This document shows, piece after piece, positions 1-14,062 of a DNA stretch of 64,000 bases. This DNA comes from Ailanthus altissimus (lineage: Eukaryota; Streptophyta; Magnoliopsida; Sapindales; Simaroubaceae). The stretch is from NCBI GenBank assembly GCA_946807835.1, contig OX327712.1, positions 18,618,001-18,682,000 on the forward strand, in the 5' to 3' direction. A program made the position numbers and the translations under genes. How positions within the stretch are numbered: the first letter of the stretch is position 1; each line of letters opens with the position of its first letter. The notes beneath the pieces were generated by a model that did no database searches, had not been told where the DNA came from, and saw only the letters and a list, made by a program, of their open reading frames with translations.

Positions 1-1000
1 TGGAAATTCTAAATAAAAGCCGCTTGAAATAAATCGACTACCTTCAAAAATTCCAGATTCAAACCAACCCAACAAAAAGAGTTAAAGAAACAAAAACATA
101 AAAGCCCCTTATCTTATCCTGAATCCTCCAAATTCATTTCATTTTCTCAGCTCCCAAACACTCTGTCCTTGAGCTCCATAGACTGCAGTTCAGCTTCTAC
201 AGAGCTCAAATCTGCAAAAACAAAAATTAAACGAAGAAACTAGGCATTAGTTCAAATCAATAATGATATTATCTACAAGGTGCTGGAAACTGAAAATTCT
301 AATCTAGCTTTCAAGAAAAGCAAATGGAAAAAAAAAATTTAAAAATTAATCACAACTCAAAAATTTAAACTTATACCAACTTTCACCTGAAAAATAATCT
401 TTACTTAAACTTAACCAAACACAACCACTTAACTTTTAACTAAATTTTAACATTTTCTTCAAACAATTACAACTTTTCAGCTAAACTATACTAAACAAAA
501 CACCCGATCCAATTTTTTCCTTTACCATCCATTTTCCAAAGAACCAAACAGAAAAATGAAAAAGTCACTTTAAAAAGGAAAAAAAAAAAAAAGAACCTGA
601 ATTTCGACCGATCGAGTTAGTACTTGCTCAAGCTTTTCACTTCTTTAGATTCTCTCTTGAAAATTTGACGAGCAAAAGAGAACAAGAAAGCCAGGAGAGA
701 GAGAGAGAGAGATAGAGGACGATAGAAAGAAAACAAGAAGGAAAAAGCAATCAGACGGCTAGTATTGGAATTGATTTTAAGGACTGGATCTAACGGTCAG
801 TTTCTTTCTTCTTCTCTTCTTTTCACTTCACTTCACTGCACCATTTACTGCTGACACGACAACTCGACTCAGTCCCCCCGACTCAGTTCTTTTAACTCAG
901 ATCTTTCTCTCTCGCTTGCTCTCTCTCTCTCTCTATTTCTCTGTCTCTCTCTCTCTGTACATTTTCGCGTTGCGTCTCTTCACTTTTCCTTTTCTTTTTT
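1..1000 (-). promoter_or_regulatory. Putative promoter and split 5' leader of a minus-strand gene beyond the left edge
   Basis: Read on the minus strand, a CT-rich stretch near 690-720 precedes a likely leader exon ending at 597 with a CAG|GTTCTT donor. An acceptor TTTTTGCAG lies at 212-214 and a further exon runs to the edge. That exon holds a short upstream ORF (ATG near 180, stop near 148) and no recognisable protein. On the plus strand a (CT)n tract at 907-955 reads as GAGA upstream of this leader, as in many plant promoters. The gene itself is not in the window, so the call rests on splice signals and composition only. Confidence 0.3.
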
Positions 1001-3317
1001 TTTTATTTATTATTTTAATTTTCTTTTCTCTATCTTGCCGTTTTTGAAAGAAGAATATACTTGATACCCCTAGTTTGCAGTTAAAATTACTTTGATGCCA
1101 TCGTGGTGTTGCTAATTTATCCGTTTTTACAGGTTGGTTTTTTATTTATTTAATTTTCTGATTCACCGCTTATTTGCTGTCTAAAGCGAGTGTACATATT
1201 TGCCCTTGCTGATGGGCAAAAATTACTTTTAGTGTCAGTTTATGATGCCATTGGACATTGGGTGATAAATTGGCATTTTTTTTTTATTGGAATAAAAATA
1301 AGAAGTTTCAAGAAATATATTTGATTATTTTTATATAAAAATTTCATCAAAGATAGTTTATAATTGGATTAAAATAATAACAAATCACTTAATTTCATAA
1401 TTAATCAAAATCCCTTGAATTATTCTTTTTTTTAATATATATATATATAAATATATATTAATGTAGTGAGATAATAATATTGATTGAGATAATCTGAAAG
1501 TACCTAATCTTTGTGTAAAGTGACCAATTCTAGTAGTTTTTGGTAAACAAAGAATTGATATACCAAACTACTTATAAATGGGAAAGTAACCAACAAAGTA
1601 GATATAGCAATTTCGTAAAGCTCACTACTACCACTTTATTTATTTATCTACTTATTTTGATTAAGAATATTGGGTGGGATTATTGTAGGAGTAGCAATGA
1701 AATGTAAGTGTGCTCAAAATAATAGAGTGATATCATAATAGGGTATAAGACAAATTCTCTTGGACATTCTTGATAGTTTTGTGCACCTATTTGAGTACAT
1801 GAATAAAGAATGGCCTTTATGATATAATTTTGTAGGACATTGGATGAATACATGGAGATGTTCATGTTGTGAAGCTTGCCATCTTATTTATACTAATAAT
1901 CTTAATGTTAGATAATGTTGTTTGGGATTTTCACCCGAGCTTAATTTTCTATAAGGTTTACTATGACTTTCTTGAAGATCTATCTTACAAGTACTAGAAA
2001 GTTTGGCTCACAAGAGAATGTCCTTAGCATAAGGACCTCGGTCCTAAAAGCCTTCTAAGAAGTCAATCATTAAGCGTTATAAGAGATTGATAATATAAAC
2101 TCTCCAAGAGGTCGACTACTAAAATTTTTGAAGGACAAATGAGAATGTGTCTGTCTACCATTAACTGAGGACTCGCATTTCTCTTATTCCCGAAAAGTTA
2201 AGAGTTAGAGATGTCTTAATTTTAAAAGGATTCTACAAAACACAATTCTTAACAAAATTCAATTCTAATAGAACTTCACAACCTTAGCTTATAAAAGATG
2301 TTAAATAATAAAACAAAGGGGTTTCTCCTATATCAACTCTTTAAGCAAATTACAACCTTAGATGTTTCATTTGTATAGTAAGAATGAGAAGAAAAAAAAC
2401 TAAACCTCCTTAAATTTTGTAATAACTATCATTTCTTATACTCTTGTTGTAAAACTATTCTATAATAATATATTTGAGTAAGTTGATTATGTTTGATGAA
2501 GTAGATGTAAGTTTATATTAAACTAAACCATTATAATTTTACTTATTTTTTTTTTGATTAAAAAATTTATAATGTGTACATCTTAGTTTAATATTTCTAG
2601 AAGTTAAATCACTATTCTCAATAATAAACAAATTTAATTCGTAGGTTTAGGATTAAAATCTAGGGTCAATAAATAATAATAATAATAATGTTGGAATTAG
2701 TATATATATACATATAGGGGACAAGGTATTATTGATGGTAGCTACCTTAGACTGAAAGAGAAGTTTGGTATGATGAATTGTTATATCTTTCCCAATCCCA
2801 CCGACAGTCTTTGCTTTGGTATCTAACAACTAATCTTGGCTACAAAGGCAAAGTTATAATGAATGAATGTGAGGAGTGAAGGGAGAAATGAAGTAGTTTG
2901 GAAATGCATGAGATGAGAGAGGCTGAAGCACAAATACAATTGGATTCACATAAATTCAGAGTCAGAGATGAGTAATGAGAGAGGGAGCCATCTAAGCCTC
3001 ACGTGAAAACCTGATATTATTTTAAGATATATGCATGTGACGTGAGTAGTACTTTTGAGTCGAGCCTCCTCGAGAGAGCATCTCAATCTCATCAGTCTTG
3101 CCAATTTTAGTTTTTGGTGCCAATTCTGTGACAGAAAGTTTGTGGGTGATTTTGGTAAAGACCGAAATAATCCCTTTGGTTTTACATTCTTTAACATTAT
3201 GTTGCATGGCATTCTTAGCATTAACTTACATTTTTTTTTTTTTTGAATATGCATGCCTTTTGTCACACACTTGTTTTCGACTACGTAAATGTGGGTTTAT
3301 CTTAATTTAATTGGATC
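1001..3317. other. Intergenic, no gene recognised
   Basis: AT-rich sequence with short AT and AAT microsatellites (about 1430-1460 and 2676-2690). The open frames here are short, have no recognisable motifs, and lack splice-joined neighbours. Nothing functional can be supported. Confidence 0.6.
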
Positions 3318-3497
3318 TTTTAAAAAATTCACCCCATGTAATTTTTCACGAGCTAAATACTCTTTAAATGATTTTATCGTGTGTAAAATATTTGAGTAAT
3401 TATTTTTAAAAAATTCAGCCTATGTAATTTTTCATGAGTTAAATATTTTTTAAATAATTTTATCGTGTGTTAAATATTTAAATAATTATTTAAAAAT
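3318..3497. repeat. Two-copy tandem duplication, about 85-bp unit
   Basis: A block beginning TTTAAAAAATTCA near 3320 is repeated from about 3404 with modest divergence. Both copies contain the words CATGTAATTTTTCA and GATTTTATCGTGTGT in the same order and spacing. There are two copies and no coding content. Confidence 0.75.
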
Positions 3498-3894
3498 ATT
3501 TGTAGCGTGACACTTTAATAAATAGATGTGATATAATATATTTCATTATGTGACATGGGTTGATTTTTATTGTTGAGGTGATGGCATGACACCTAAGAGA
3601 TGCTTAAGATGTGCTTCTACGTGTTATCAATTTGATCTTCAATGACATTCATTATTATGTTTTGTGTTATCAATCACTTGCTGTTATTATCTTATGTTAG
3701 TAATTTTACATTTTGTATCACTAGTCTTGACATTCAATTTTATCACTTTTTTTTTTATTCAAGTGCCCCATGCCACAAATCTTTGAAATAATATCTTGTA
3801 GAAATATAAATTTTAATAAAAGTATGCCCAACCACACATATATTTGCATAATATTCTTACAATTTTGGATATGTAACTTGATGTTGATATTGAA

Positions 3895-4200
3895 TAGAGA
3901 AAATAATATTTGGACTTCTAATATTTAAAAAAAAGGATATACAAATTTTAATTATTTTAAAAGTTTTATCGACATTATTGTTAAGTAATAATTTTTGTTT
4001 ATTTTAACAGTAAAAAGTGATTTGCATATTCTTTTTTTTTTAAATTTTAGAAGCTTAGAAGTCTTTTTTTCATTAAAATAGACAAAAATTGTTATCTAAT
4101 AAGAATATCGATAAAATTTTTAAAATTATTAAAATACACATGTTCTTTTTTTAAAATGGTAAAGATTTAAATATTTTTTCTTAATAAATAAAATAAAATC
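3895..4200. mobile_element. Inverted-repeat element (MITE-like), about 0.3 kb
   Basis: The segment at about 3922-4007 is matched in reverse complement by about 4075-4176; for example TTTTATCGACATTATTG on the left pairs with TTTTATCGATATTCTTA on the right. The arms are about 90-100 bp and imperfect, around an AT-rich loop with no ORF. Target duplications are obscured by poly-A and poly-T. It is most simply an old MITE; the superfamily is not assignable. Confidence 0.6.
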
Positions 4201-7179
4201 TAGGAATAGAATTGCCCACTCTACAAGCCCATCACTTATTCAACTTTTATTTATTTTAGTTTACTTTCTTTTTTTCAATATTTAAAATTGGAATGTATTG
4301 CATTGGAATAGTATTAACAAAATCAAAATTTTCTTTGAACTTTTTTATGCATGTGACCAATCCCCACCATAGACTAATAACAACCAAACAAGTTGCCTCT
4401 TTTGAAATAATGTATAAGTTTCTATTTGATGTCATTTTTGTAGAAAAGGCCATGCCTCTCTCTCTCTCTCTCTCTCTCTACACAGCTTTTGTATTCTATT
4501 AGGGTTTTTTGTTTTTGTGGACCATATGATTTCAAATGGTAGCATATATTGTCCCTTTTTGCTTCTCAACAACTATACTCTTGTGGGGGGTGGCCTTATT
4601 TTGCTTAGCATACACATGCTTTGCTCTTCAAATTGTTCCATGGCCTTGGTCCCCCTCATCCATGTGATCTTGGCTCATAAAAGTCACAACCTTCTTTTTT
4701 CTCCTAATTAATTCTTTTTTTTTTTTGGAGTGAAGTAAAGCACTCACATAAAGCAGCAGAAAAATTTTCAAATCTAATATAAATAACTAGTATCATAATG
4801 ATATTTAAATTCCAATACATGTGTGTCTTCTTTCTTCCCCTATAATTAACCTTAAACAAATAGTTTATAACTTGACTAATGAAGCTTAACAATAACACTT
4901 GAGTTGTTTCATTTCCTTCTCTTAAATTTTGAGTCTAAAAAATTTTAAGTTATTAGATAAAGGCTTAACAATAATATTTAAGTTTTAATATATGTTATTT
5001 CTTATTCCAAAATAGGTTAATTTTACTCGTAAATCTGTTAGATTGTATCTAACAACACGTTTTGGAGATTCGAACACACGACTTTATAATAAAAAAAAAT
5101 TTAATACCACATATATATGTTGAAGTATCATTTTTCATATAAATAAATAAAGCTCATGGAGACTATATCTATACTCTTTAACAAAAAAAAACAACTAAAA
5201 ATTTGATACTTCTCTATTTCTTTCTTTCTTTCTTTCTCTCCCTATCCACAAGCATGGTTAGTTGGTGGCTCAAACCTATTAAAATCTTTTGGTCACCAAA
5301 GAGTCACTATCAAAGTTTATGGCTAATAAAACAGTGCAGAATTAAGATACATGGGCAATCTGTCACCATTTTGATAATGAATGTGAGGGTGATATCTATG
5401 ATGATGGCAACAGCCCTGCCCTTGTGACCTAATAAACCCCACCACAGAACTACTCTTTGTTTTTAACCTTCTTTTAAGCTATTTCAGTACTTGCATGCAA
5501 CTGTTATTTTTGTGCAACATTTGGGCTAATTTTGATGGTAACAGAGAGGAAGAAAGTAAGATAGCATTTTTAGCATAGCCCCTTTTTCAGCCATAAGCCA
5601 ACACCTTCTTCTTTGAGTGATTCTGTGGGACTAATTTTGTCTGAAATGACAATCCATTTGGTGTATCATATATGTAAAAGCAGTCATATAAGAAACACTT
5701 GGATGACATTTTTTTTCAGAGTACAGTCTTTGTGAAATAGTCTATGTCAAGTGTATAACTTACAAGTTTTTTTTTCACACCTTGAAAGTGCTTTTTTGAA
5801 GTATATTCTTTGTAAAGCATTTAAAGTGCTTCTTGAACATCAATCGTTCTTGTTATCTCATTGGTTTAAGTGCTAATACTCTTACATTCATGATAAATAT
5901 AAATATATATATAATTTATATGATTAAAATCATTTGATTTTTCTTAAATTGATTTCAAATAAGAGATTAATGTGACATACAACAACGGTCAAAAAAGAAA
6001 AGAAAAAAAAAATGAGTGCTAAGAAATCAAGCTTGGTTGGCCGGTAAATTTGGGTCTTTAAAGAGTTTTTCGACTTTTTTTTTACACTAAAAAAAAAAAG
6101 AAAAATTTAAACTTAAAACCTCCACAAAAATAAATGTATTATAAACTCTTTACTACTGAATGCTAGCAGTACAAGACTTTTACCATTTTTAATGAAATAT
6201 GGTATGGCAAAGATAACTATTCATGCACCTGAAGCACACTTGCCATTCAATATCTGCAGCACACTTGACCATCCAATCCAAAAGCACTTTCCCAGACCAT
6301 TATAAGCCAAAAGTTGTTAAGTCTAAGCAAAAGTGACTCTTGAAATGGATATTTACTGTATCTTGGTCTTTTGAAAGCTACAAATAACTAGCATTAACTG
6401 TATTAAATTCTGTCAAGTGAGTAAAGAGTGGAGACAATTGCAGGATTTTTGACTTGCATTATATATTAGAATGAGTAGACATTTAGCTGTCACATAAGCA
6501 TGGTAGGAAGGTGACAACTCCAATTTTCTTGTGGCAAATATAGGCTTCAGGATTTATAGACATCACACATGCTTATCATTTTGTCCCTAAAATCATTTCA
6601 ATTATTTTTCCTTGGCCCTTCTTTAGCTTGGTGGCTGCAGCAGCCTGCTGTGGAAACTGACTATTTTTGTTTCCTTGTTAATAAATTTAATAAAACGATT
6701 CGTAAATTATATGTTGGGAAAACATATACAGTATTCTTATGTTACTCCTCATTCTCTGAATTTTTTTTTGGCATTCTCTTCTATATTTATGAAGAGCACA
6801 CTTTTATCAAAATCAGATGCTTAAAACCCTAATTGAAAACGTTGATTTGGGAAACAAACTGACACTGGATTTGAGCTGAATGATAGAGCAGTGAGAGTTG
6901 CAAATAGGTTGGAAAATAAAACCTTTTTCCAATCCATTACTGTGATAATCTAATACAGTACAAAGAATCTAATGTATGAATGACCAAACATTTCCCCTCA
7001 ACGAAAATAAGATCAAAGGGGAAAACAACTTCAACAACTTAACATAACTCGGTGAATAGCTGTAACTTAATTGAATTTGGGCGAGTCTAGTACCTTTCTT
7101 TAATGCTTTTAAATAAATGTATCCCTTTCTTCTCTTAAAGTTTATAACGAATGATGGATTGCTACGAAGAGAAGAAGCT
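4201..7179. other. Intergenic, no gene recognised
   Basis: Contains a (CT)n microsatellite at about 4456-4479 and a TTTC microsatellite at about 5217-5238. I recognised no protein, tRNA or miRNA hairpin. The terminal part (about 6900-7179) should include the 3' flank of the DPH6 pseudogene. The longest open frame here (6569-6832, plus) is hydrophobic, AT-driven and has no family resemblance. Confidence 0.55.
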
Positions 7180-10100
7180 TCAGTATTTCTGAGTAAATAG
7201 TTCGTAGGTCATGATATCATCAACGGTGGCTGACCTCCCAGAACCTAAGACAGGAACAAGGTTAAAGATTGGCTCTCCATCGATTTTGATCCTCTGATCC
7301 ATTTGAGCAAGTTCATTGAATGCATTGGTGAACATGACTGAGAATGTCATGGCGGGCATGGAAGGGCTTGTTGGGAAGTATATCCTCAAACTCTGCATAA
7401 AATAGAAGGCACAAATTTGAGAATAATAACAAAAACAAAAATAGCAGACAAGCGAAAGGAATAACCAGAAACTATAATATCGAGATCAATATCTAAGAGC
7501 GATTTATGGAAATTGGAAAGGCTGTGCTTGCGATAGAAGCTCACCATTACGTCTTCCCAAGGGAAATTGTTTTTCATGATAATTTTATTAAGAAGATAAA
7601 TGCAAAATTGTGATAGTCTTCCCACTTGGCTCTCTGTGAGAGAAGTTTGATGTTCCTTGTTCTGGTTAGCATCTAGAAAATTGGAACAGATCTTCGAGGA
7701 AACTTCACCAGTGATAGATAGAATAACGGCACATATCTTTTCATGAACAATACATTTCTGGAAGCAAGACTGATGCCAGTCTGCATGCTGAAAACCCCAA
7801 TAACTAGGTGCCTTCACACAAGATTGGTCTTGCACAGTTTCATTGATTGTTTTTGAAGCCTCGGAGACATAAAGTATGGGCTTTACTTCCACAAGCGCTC
7901 TGCAATACCAGAAAGAATTGAAACAAGTGTAATGTACCGTATCTTACATGGTAAATGATACATGTTTTACCCCACTGCATGCTTTATCCCACTGAACTTA
8001 CAAACACTCAAGTCACTAACAGCAACACAATTTGGTTTCCAGTGGAAAAAAAATTATTATAAAGTCAAAAGGAAAATTTTATTCCATGATAATTTTCACG
8101 ATTCAAGAAATAACACATTAAATCAAGCAATTAGTACAAGATTTATAAATTCAACATATGGAGACATCACCTTTTTGGCAGATCAGAAGCTAGGACGTAT
8201 AGGAACATGGGATCAAGTACTTTAGACATGCATCCTTCTTCTAAATGAGAGACTCTCATTTGCTTTGGGAAAGCTTCAAGCTTCTCTTGTATTTTCGGTC
8301 TCTCTGATGATGCAACATGAGTCGAACAGTAAACAACAAAGAAAATTGCAGAGGTGCATATTGAACAATTAAAGCATTTTACCACAGCTTCACTGTTTTG
8401 TAGTGCTTGTCCTGGCTCTGCAGAGAGTCATTGTAGGAGGATCAAGGCCCAACTGCCAAGCCATGTGAATTACTTCCTTATGCAAGGTTGCCTGAAAACA
8501 ACTACATATCAAATTAAACAGGTTGAACAAGACGGCAATCTAAAAAAGACGGGACCATGTGATTGTATATAAGAAGAATGATGGTAGCAAGCATGTAGAT
8601 ATAATCAAACATGTCTAGGAAAACCCTCATGGCTTATTCAACTACATGCATGCAGACTCACCGCAAATTAATCACAATAGTCAACATTATACTTGGGAAC
8701 TTGAAACAATCCTTCATCAGAGAGAAAAGAGCAAACCCTATCTCTTACCATCAAAGAAATTATGCTCATAACAGAGACCACAATCCCACTAATGTTGACC
8801 AAACATTTTCTTGAGGATGCATTAGTGGTACTGGTGGTGGCAGCAAACGTGGCAGTGTAGCTTTTTTGCAATTTTCATACTTCTAAAGATGAAGTCCAAA
8901 AGAACTCCAGCATAGTTCGCAAGAAGGGGAAAAATAGAACTTTTACCAACTACTTATCAACTTATCTCAGCATCATTCTCAAGAATACAAATATAATACA
9001 GGAAAAACAATACTAAAAATTGATGCTAATTGGCAGAAAAATTGAAATCTAGGAACTTATTTTACCTGACTACATGGACCAATGCAACTAGGTGCCCAGT
9101 AGGAAATATTTTGTACATGCAAAGCTCTTTTGCTTTGGTCATTTGCCACTAGAACTTAATGTATGCCTTTCCCAGACCCACTTGCAACAAAGGCAGCTCA
9201 ATTGTACTGCAGGATGGAACACCAAATGGGCATTTATCATGTGTAATAAATTTCACATATGTCTCATTTGCTATTGCAAATTCATTCATATCAGAAATAT
9301 AAAGATGTATATAGAGGACATGTCCCCAACCAAAATCATATCTGACAAGTTGTGATTAAATTTGCTTTAAAATAACAGTTAGATCCTCATGAAAACCTGC
9401 CAATTGAAAACAACCTAAAACAATCAACCACAATAATAATATAAGCAACAAAAGGCATGTGCTTAAAAGCAGTAAAATACTTGCATGCAATTTCCAGTGC
9501 ACGTATCATTCTGTTTACCTGCTGTAGTCTTTTGTGCTTCTTGCAACCAACAACATATGGAAAATATATTATCCTTCTTCGTCTTAGAGATGTGAAGTCT
9601 GTTATCTGTCACTTCAACTAAAGCAGTGCCTTCTGCAACAGACTGGCACATAGCCTCACATCCTGCAGGACAGTCTTCTTGCACTTCAAACACTAATCCT
9701 GTTTTCTCCTGAACGGAATTCTCAGTTATTTCACTGCCACTTAATGAGGCAGATCCCGCCTTCTTTTCCAAATGAAATGCCCAGGGATGAAGGACCCCAA
9801 CTGGAGCTACGGAATCTGAGGAGTGCAGGACAACTTGATATTCGTCGAGCACAATTCGAGAATTCTGAAAATTATAAATTTTCTAAGACTTACGGAAAAA
9901 TGGGAAAAGAACAATGACTGTCAACTTTGCCGATAGAAACGGTGTTAATTTTGTTGACAGCATTACTAGAGTAAACCCCACAATTGTTGCAGCAAACATG
10001 TTATGCTTAGACATCAAAGGCATATTTTAGATACAGACATTAGTGTAGGCAAATGGAGTAAAGATGAATAACATACTAACACAACTGAAAATTACCTCCT

Positions 10101-12679
10101 TATTATCACCTATCAGAAGGGTGTTTGCAAAGATAATGGAGAAATAAGACCAAAAGGAGGAGCGGTTGTAGAGAATAATTTGAAAAAACTGAACTAAAAA
10201 GGAATCTGGAGTGAACTTACAACAAAGAATGGGCAATCAAGGGTCAGTGTCTCATACTCCCCTCCCTCACCACACACATTTATCCCATACAACCTGCCAA
10301 AGATGGGACAAGGTAAACAGAATAAGTAGTTTGGTTGCACTTGGAATGCGTAGAGAACCACATGGCTCAGAGAAACTGAGAAAGTTAAAAAACTATGGCA
10401 TACTCTTCAACTTATGCAAATAAGGATCCAAGAATTTTAATTCTTTGCCCAAGTGTTTCCCAGGGTCTATGCCCATGGCTGCAACCTGCAATGAAAGGTG
10501 TTTCACTTAATGTGCATTAAGAAAATAGGTATGTGAAACAAAAAAAAATCACTAATTTTTAATCTGAAACAAAGACCAACACATAACAAGATGAAGACGC
10601 CAGACTTCAAGTATTATGAAAATATATAACGTAATAACATAAGTTTTCTTCCATGGATTCAGTTGAGAAAATTTTACATCAACTACAATTATCATAAGAT
10701 AAAGAGTGCACAAAAACATGGTAATAAATGAAACTTACTTTCTTGTTTCGTACGAGGAAAAAGCAATAAGCTTCTGATTACTGAGTTAATTTGGAGGATG
10801 AAATGTTGCTAGACACAGCTACCATTTAGGATTATTTATCAAATACAATATAATATTATCTAAAAGCTCTGAGAACTGGCTGAAATTATATAGAAAATAG
10901 AAAGGACTGTCATTTAAAAGTATTAATATCAAATTTTTTCACTCAAAAAAGCATGCACAATGACAGAAAGAAGTTGTGCAGTCTACACAAAAAAAAAAAA
11001 AACAAAAACCAAACAAAACAAAACAAAGCGGCCAAGTGAAAATCACTCGTACCTTAACAGTAATAGCCTCAATGCCATTTGTTATCTGGACAAGACAAAA
11101 AGAAAAACATTTTAGAAGACAAGAAATCTGATTGTTGATCAACTATCACAACCATGTTCATGAATTAAATAAGTTACCATTTCTTGAAAGCAATGACTGG
11201 TCTTGTTTCCACAAATATGCCAGAGAAACTAACCCTAAGATAGAACAAACACTTTCCATATGTAACCTCTGGTAATCTGAAGCAATAGCACCAGAGGATA
11301 CTGCTGTGACAGAGGGGATTTGTCTTTTTACTTCATTTAACAAAACATTACATATCTTCAACTTCATCTCCCGGAGTCATTCTGTATCTAAGCTTTAGAT
11401 GCCTATTTAAACAATAAAGGACAAATCTAGTGAAAAGAATACAACAAATGCATTTCACCTATACTATTGGATAGATAAAACAACTCAGCTGTTGTCGTAG
11501 TAAATTTAAGCAAAGAGGACTTAGTAAAAAGAACATCAACTTCAGATAATTAATAAATGGAGCATTACCATTCACAATATGCTTGGGGCACACAAGCACA
11601 TGTATAGAAAGGACTAAACAGATTAAAAATGCATTTCACCCATTCCATATTTGTTCTTAATAATTTCAAATCACAAATTTCATAAAAACTAATTCTCAAA
11701 TTAGTCAAAATCAAACTTCCTATGTCCACATATAATTAGATAAACACGATGCCATTAACTGAATAACAGATCCAATCAGCTACAATAAGCACTCATAGAT
11801 TGGCCAAAATAAAAAATACCACGTGACAGATGAATATGGCTACGCTATTAGTCTTGTCATGTAAAGACAAAATTCAAACTTGCGTGAAACAAGACAACCG
11901 ATTTACCACATAAAACGGCTTGCCTTGTGGATCCATGTATCTGTCTTCTGAACAATGTTAATCCCATGCACTCTGCATAGCTTACAATTATTTGGTGCCC
12001 AACCTGACCAAGTAAAAGTATTCAATCGCCCAAGTTATGTAATAAATGAAACAGATCATTTTACACATATTTACGGTGTGCTTTTTAAGTCAAAGCACTT
12101 TCTACATAAGAACTTAGCTAGAACTTCACCAAAAGAACTTCAAGTGGGTTTTAACAATTCTATCCATATCACCAAAGAAAAACACTTCTGAGTAACAAAA
12201 AGTGCATTGGTGTATATATCGTAATATTCAGATGAACTAGATAAAAAAGACCTATTGAAATGCCTATTTGGTTGGGCTTCTCTACTACCAAAAGAGCTTT
12301 TTTAATGCTAAAACCTCTTTTCAAATATTTTGATGACGTTTTGCTATAATTAGAAAAGAGCTTTTGGAGATTAAAAAAGTTATTTTACCTCTACTTGCAA
12401 AAGCTTAAATTTTGGGCCTTTGAGAGTAGAGTTTTTTTTAGCTTTTATTATATTTGTATAATATCACATATACCCTAATAATATTTTCTTATTTTCATAG
12501 TATACCCTTAATAAAAATAAACCCTATTTAATTAACATATTTTTAATATTTTCTTAAAAGTTATTACATCTCCATATCTCTATAACCATCATATTTTTAC
12601 AAGAATCCACTACAATCTTTATTGATTATTTTATTTTTGTACCAAACTGATAAAATTACTGCAACAACCAAGCCGTCAT

Positions 12680-12888
12680 TGTTGACTTTAGTATTTATTA
12701 CCATTGTTATATGTTTGTTACCGTTGCCACCATTGTGGACTTTAACGTTGTTATATATTTATTATTGTTATACTTTATTATGTATAAATACCCTTATTGG
12801 GTATCTTGTATTTGAAAACACAAGTGAATAAAATTGCTTTTCCATTATTTCTTTTCTCTACATCATTTTCATTTCACAAAATTCTTCA
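12680..12888 (+). repeat. LTR-like copy A (forward)
   Basis: Starts TGTTGACTTTAG and ends TTCTTCA (TG...CA), and contains GTATAAATACCC and GGGTATCTTGTATTT, a TATA-box-like segment typical of an LTR promoter. It is longer than copy C because of an internal duplication around 12723-12775. It is immediately abutted by copy B in reverse, forming a palindrome. Confidence 0.7.
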
Positions 12889-13004
12889 TAATAGAAATGA
12901 AGTTTATTCAATTGTATTATTAAATACAAAATACCCAAGGGTACTTATACATAAAAAAATATAACGTAACTAACATATAAAGGTAACAAATGCTAAAGTC
13001 AACA
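12889..13004 (-). repeat. LTR-like copy B (reverse, shortened)
   Basis: The reverse complement reads TGTTGACTTTAGCATTTG through AAACTTCATTTCTATTA, matching copies A and C but missing the last few tens of bases. Homology with A continues outward: the flank after B (GGCAGCTTGGTTGTTGCAG) is the reverse complement of the flank before A (CTGCAACAACCAAGCCG). A and B are therefore two arms of a larger inverted duplication rather than two clean LTR insertions. Confidence 0.7.
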
Positions 13005-13253
13005 ATGGCAGCTTGGTTGTTGCAGTAGTCTTATCAGCCTCCTTCAAGTTGGAGAGATAATATCTTGTGAACTCCCAACTTGTCTTGAACTGTAGAACTT
13101 TTATCTTTCTCTCATATTTTGTCTTTTCAACCTCCCTCAAGTTGGACATGGATCATTTTGTAAACTCTCAACTCGTCTAGAAATGCAAGACTTGGGTAAT
13201 TCTAAAGATTCTTAAAATTTTTTATGGTTCTTTAAATAGATCATGCAACAAAT

Positions 13254-14058
13254 ATGAACCAATTTCTTTAAATCTTTGTTAAGAAAATTTTCAATTATTT
13301 CCATATTTACAGAAACCATATAAGAAAACAGAAAAATATTCCTATCATTTTTAATCAATGAATTATTTTCTTTTGCTTAAAGAATGTATCTTCAATAGAT
13401 ATATCTTTCTGGACTATATCTTTGATGAGTTGTCTTTTTAGATAAACACTGAAGTTTGACTTTTTGAAAGATGTCTTTTTTTTTATGACTATAACTTTGA
13501 TGGGTTTTAAACTCAAATTTTTCATCTCCTCTATTTTTTGTAAGTCCATACAAACAAACAGCAACATAACTCCACCATTACCGAAATTCATCCAACACAA
13601 GTTTTTTTTTTTAAAATCAAAACACAACAACATTTTAATTTTCTACTTTATAATTCTAATAACATTGAGAATCCCTTAAATCTCGCTAATTTCTTTCCTA
13701 TCTTTAAAGATAAATAATTTAAAGAGATAATCTTTTATCAACTACGTTGACTTTATAAAATCCTTATCTTTATTCTTTCTACCTATTACTTCACATGTGC
13801 ACTTACCACAAAAAATCATCTACTATTTTTTTTAAGCTCCACCAAAAAATGTTGTCTTTTCTTATTCACTTTTCTTTTTCTTTTTCTTTTTCCCATTTGT
13901 TTTTTCTTCATTCTTTCAACACACTCATCATCATCATCATTACCCTCAAATCCTTACCATCTTTCTTCTTTTTTTTTAAAGTGTGATCCAGCCTACATTC
14001 TTCTTTCATCTCTCACTTCTCATTCTCTTCTTTTTGGCACTATATCGTACCTTGGCTC
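13254..14058 (+). repeat. Left arm of a large inverted repeat (about 0.8 kb)
   Basis: Pairs in reverse complement along nearly its whole length with 14940-15748. Shared landmarks, in opposite order, include GGCACTATATCGTACC, the poorly conserved CATCATCATCATTA tract, CTATCTTTAAAGATA and GACTTTTTGAAAGATGTC. Small indels are scattered throughout. The arm is pyrimidine-rich and has no convincing ORF. Confidence 0.85.
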
Positions 14059-14062
14059 TCAT

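Noticed and set aside
7962..8225. 87-aa open frame on the plus strand across DPH6 introns and exons
   Set aside because: Opposite strand to the traced exons, and no family resemblance; a chance frame.
7180..11402. Frameshifts in the DPH6-like gene explained as sequencing error
   Set aside because: The same window carries 12 PP2A and 20 XPO4 exons plus two long PPR frames with no errors, so several clustered errors in one gene are unlikely. Raw reads would settle it.
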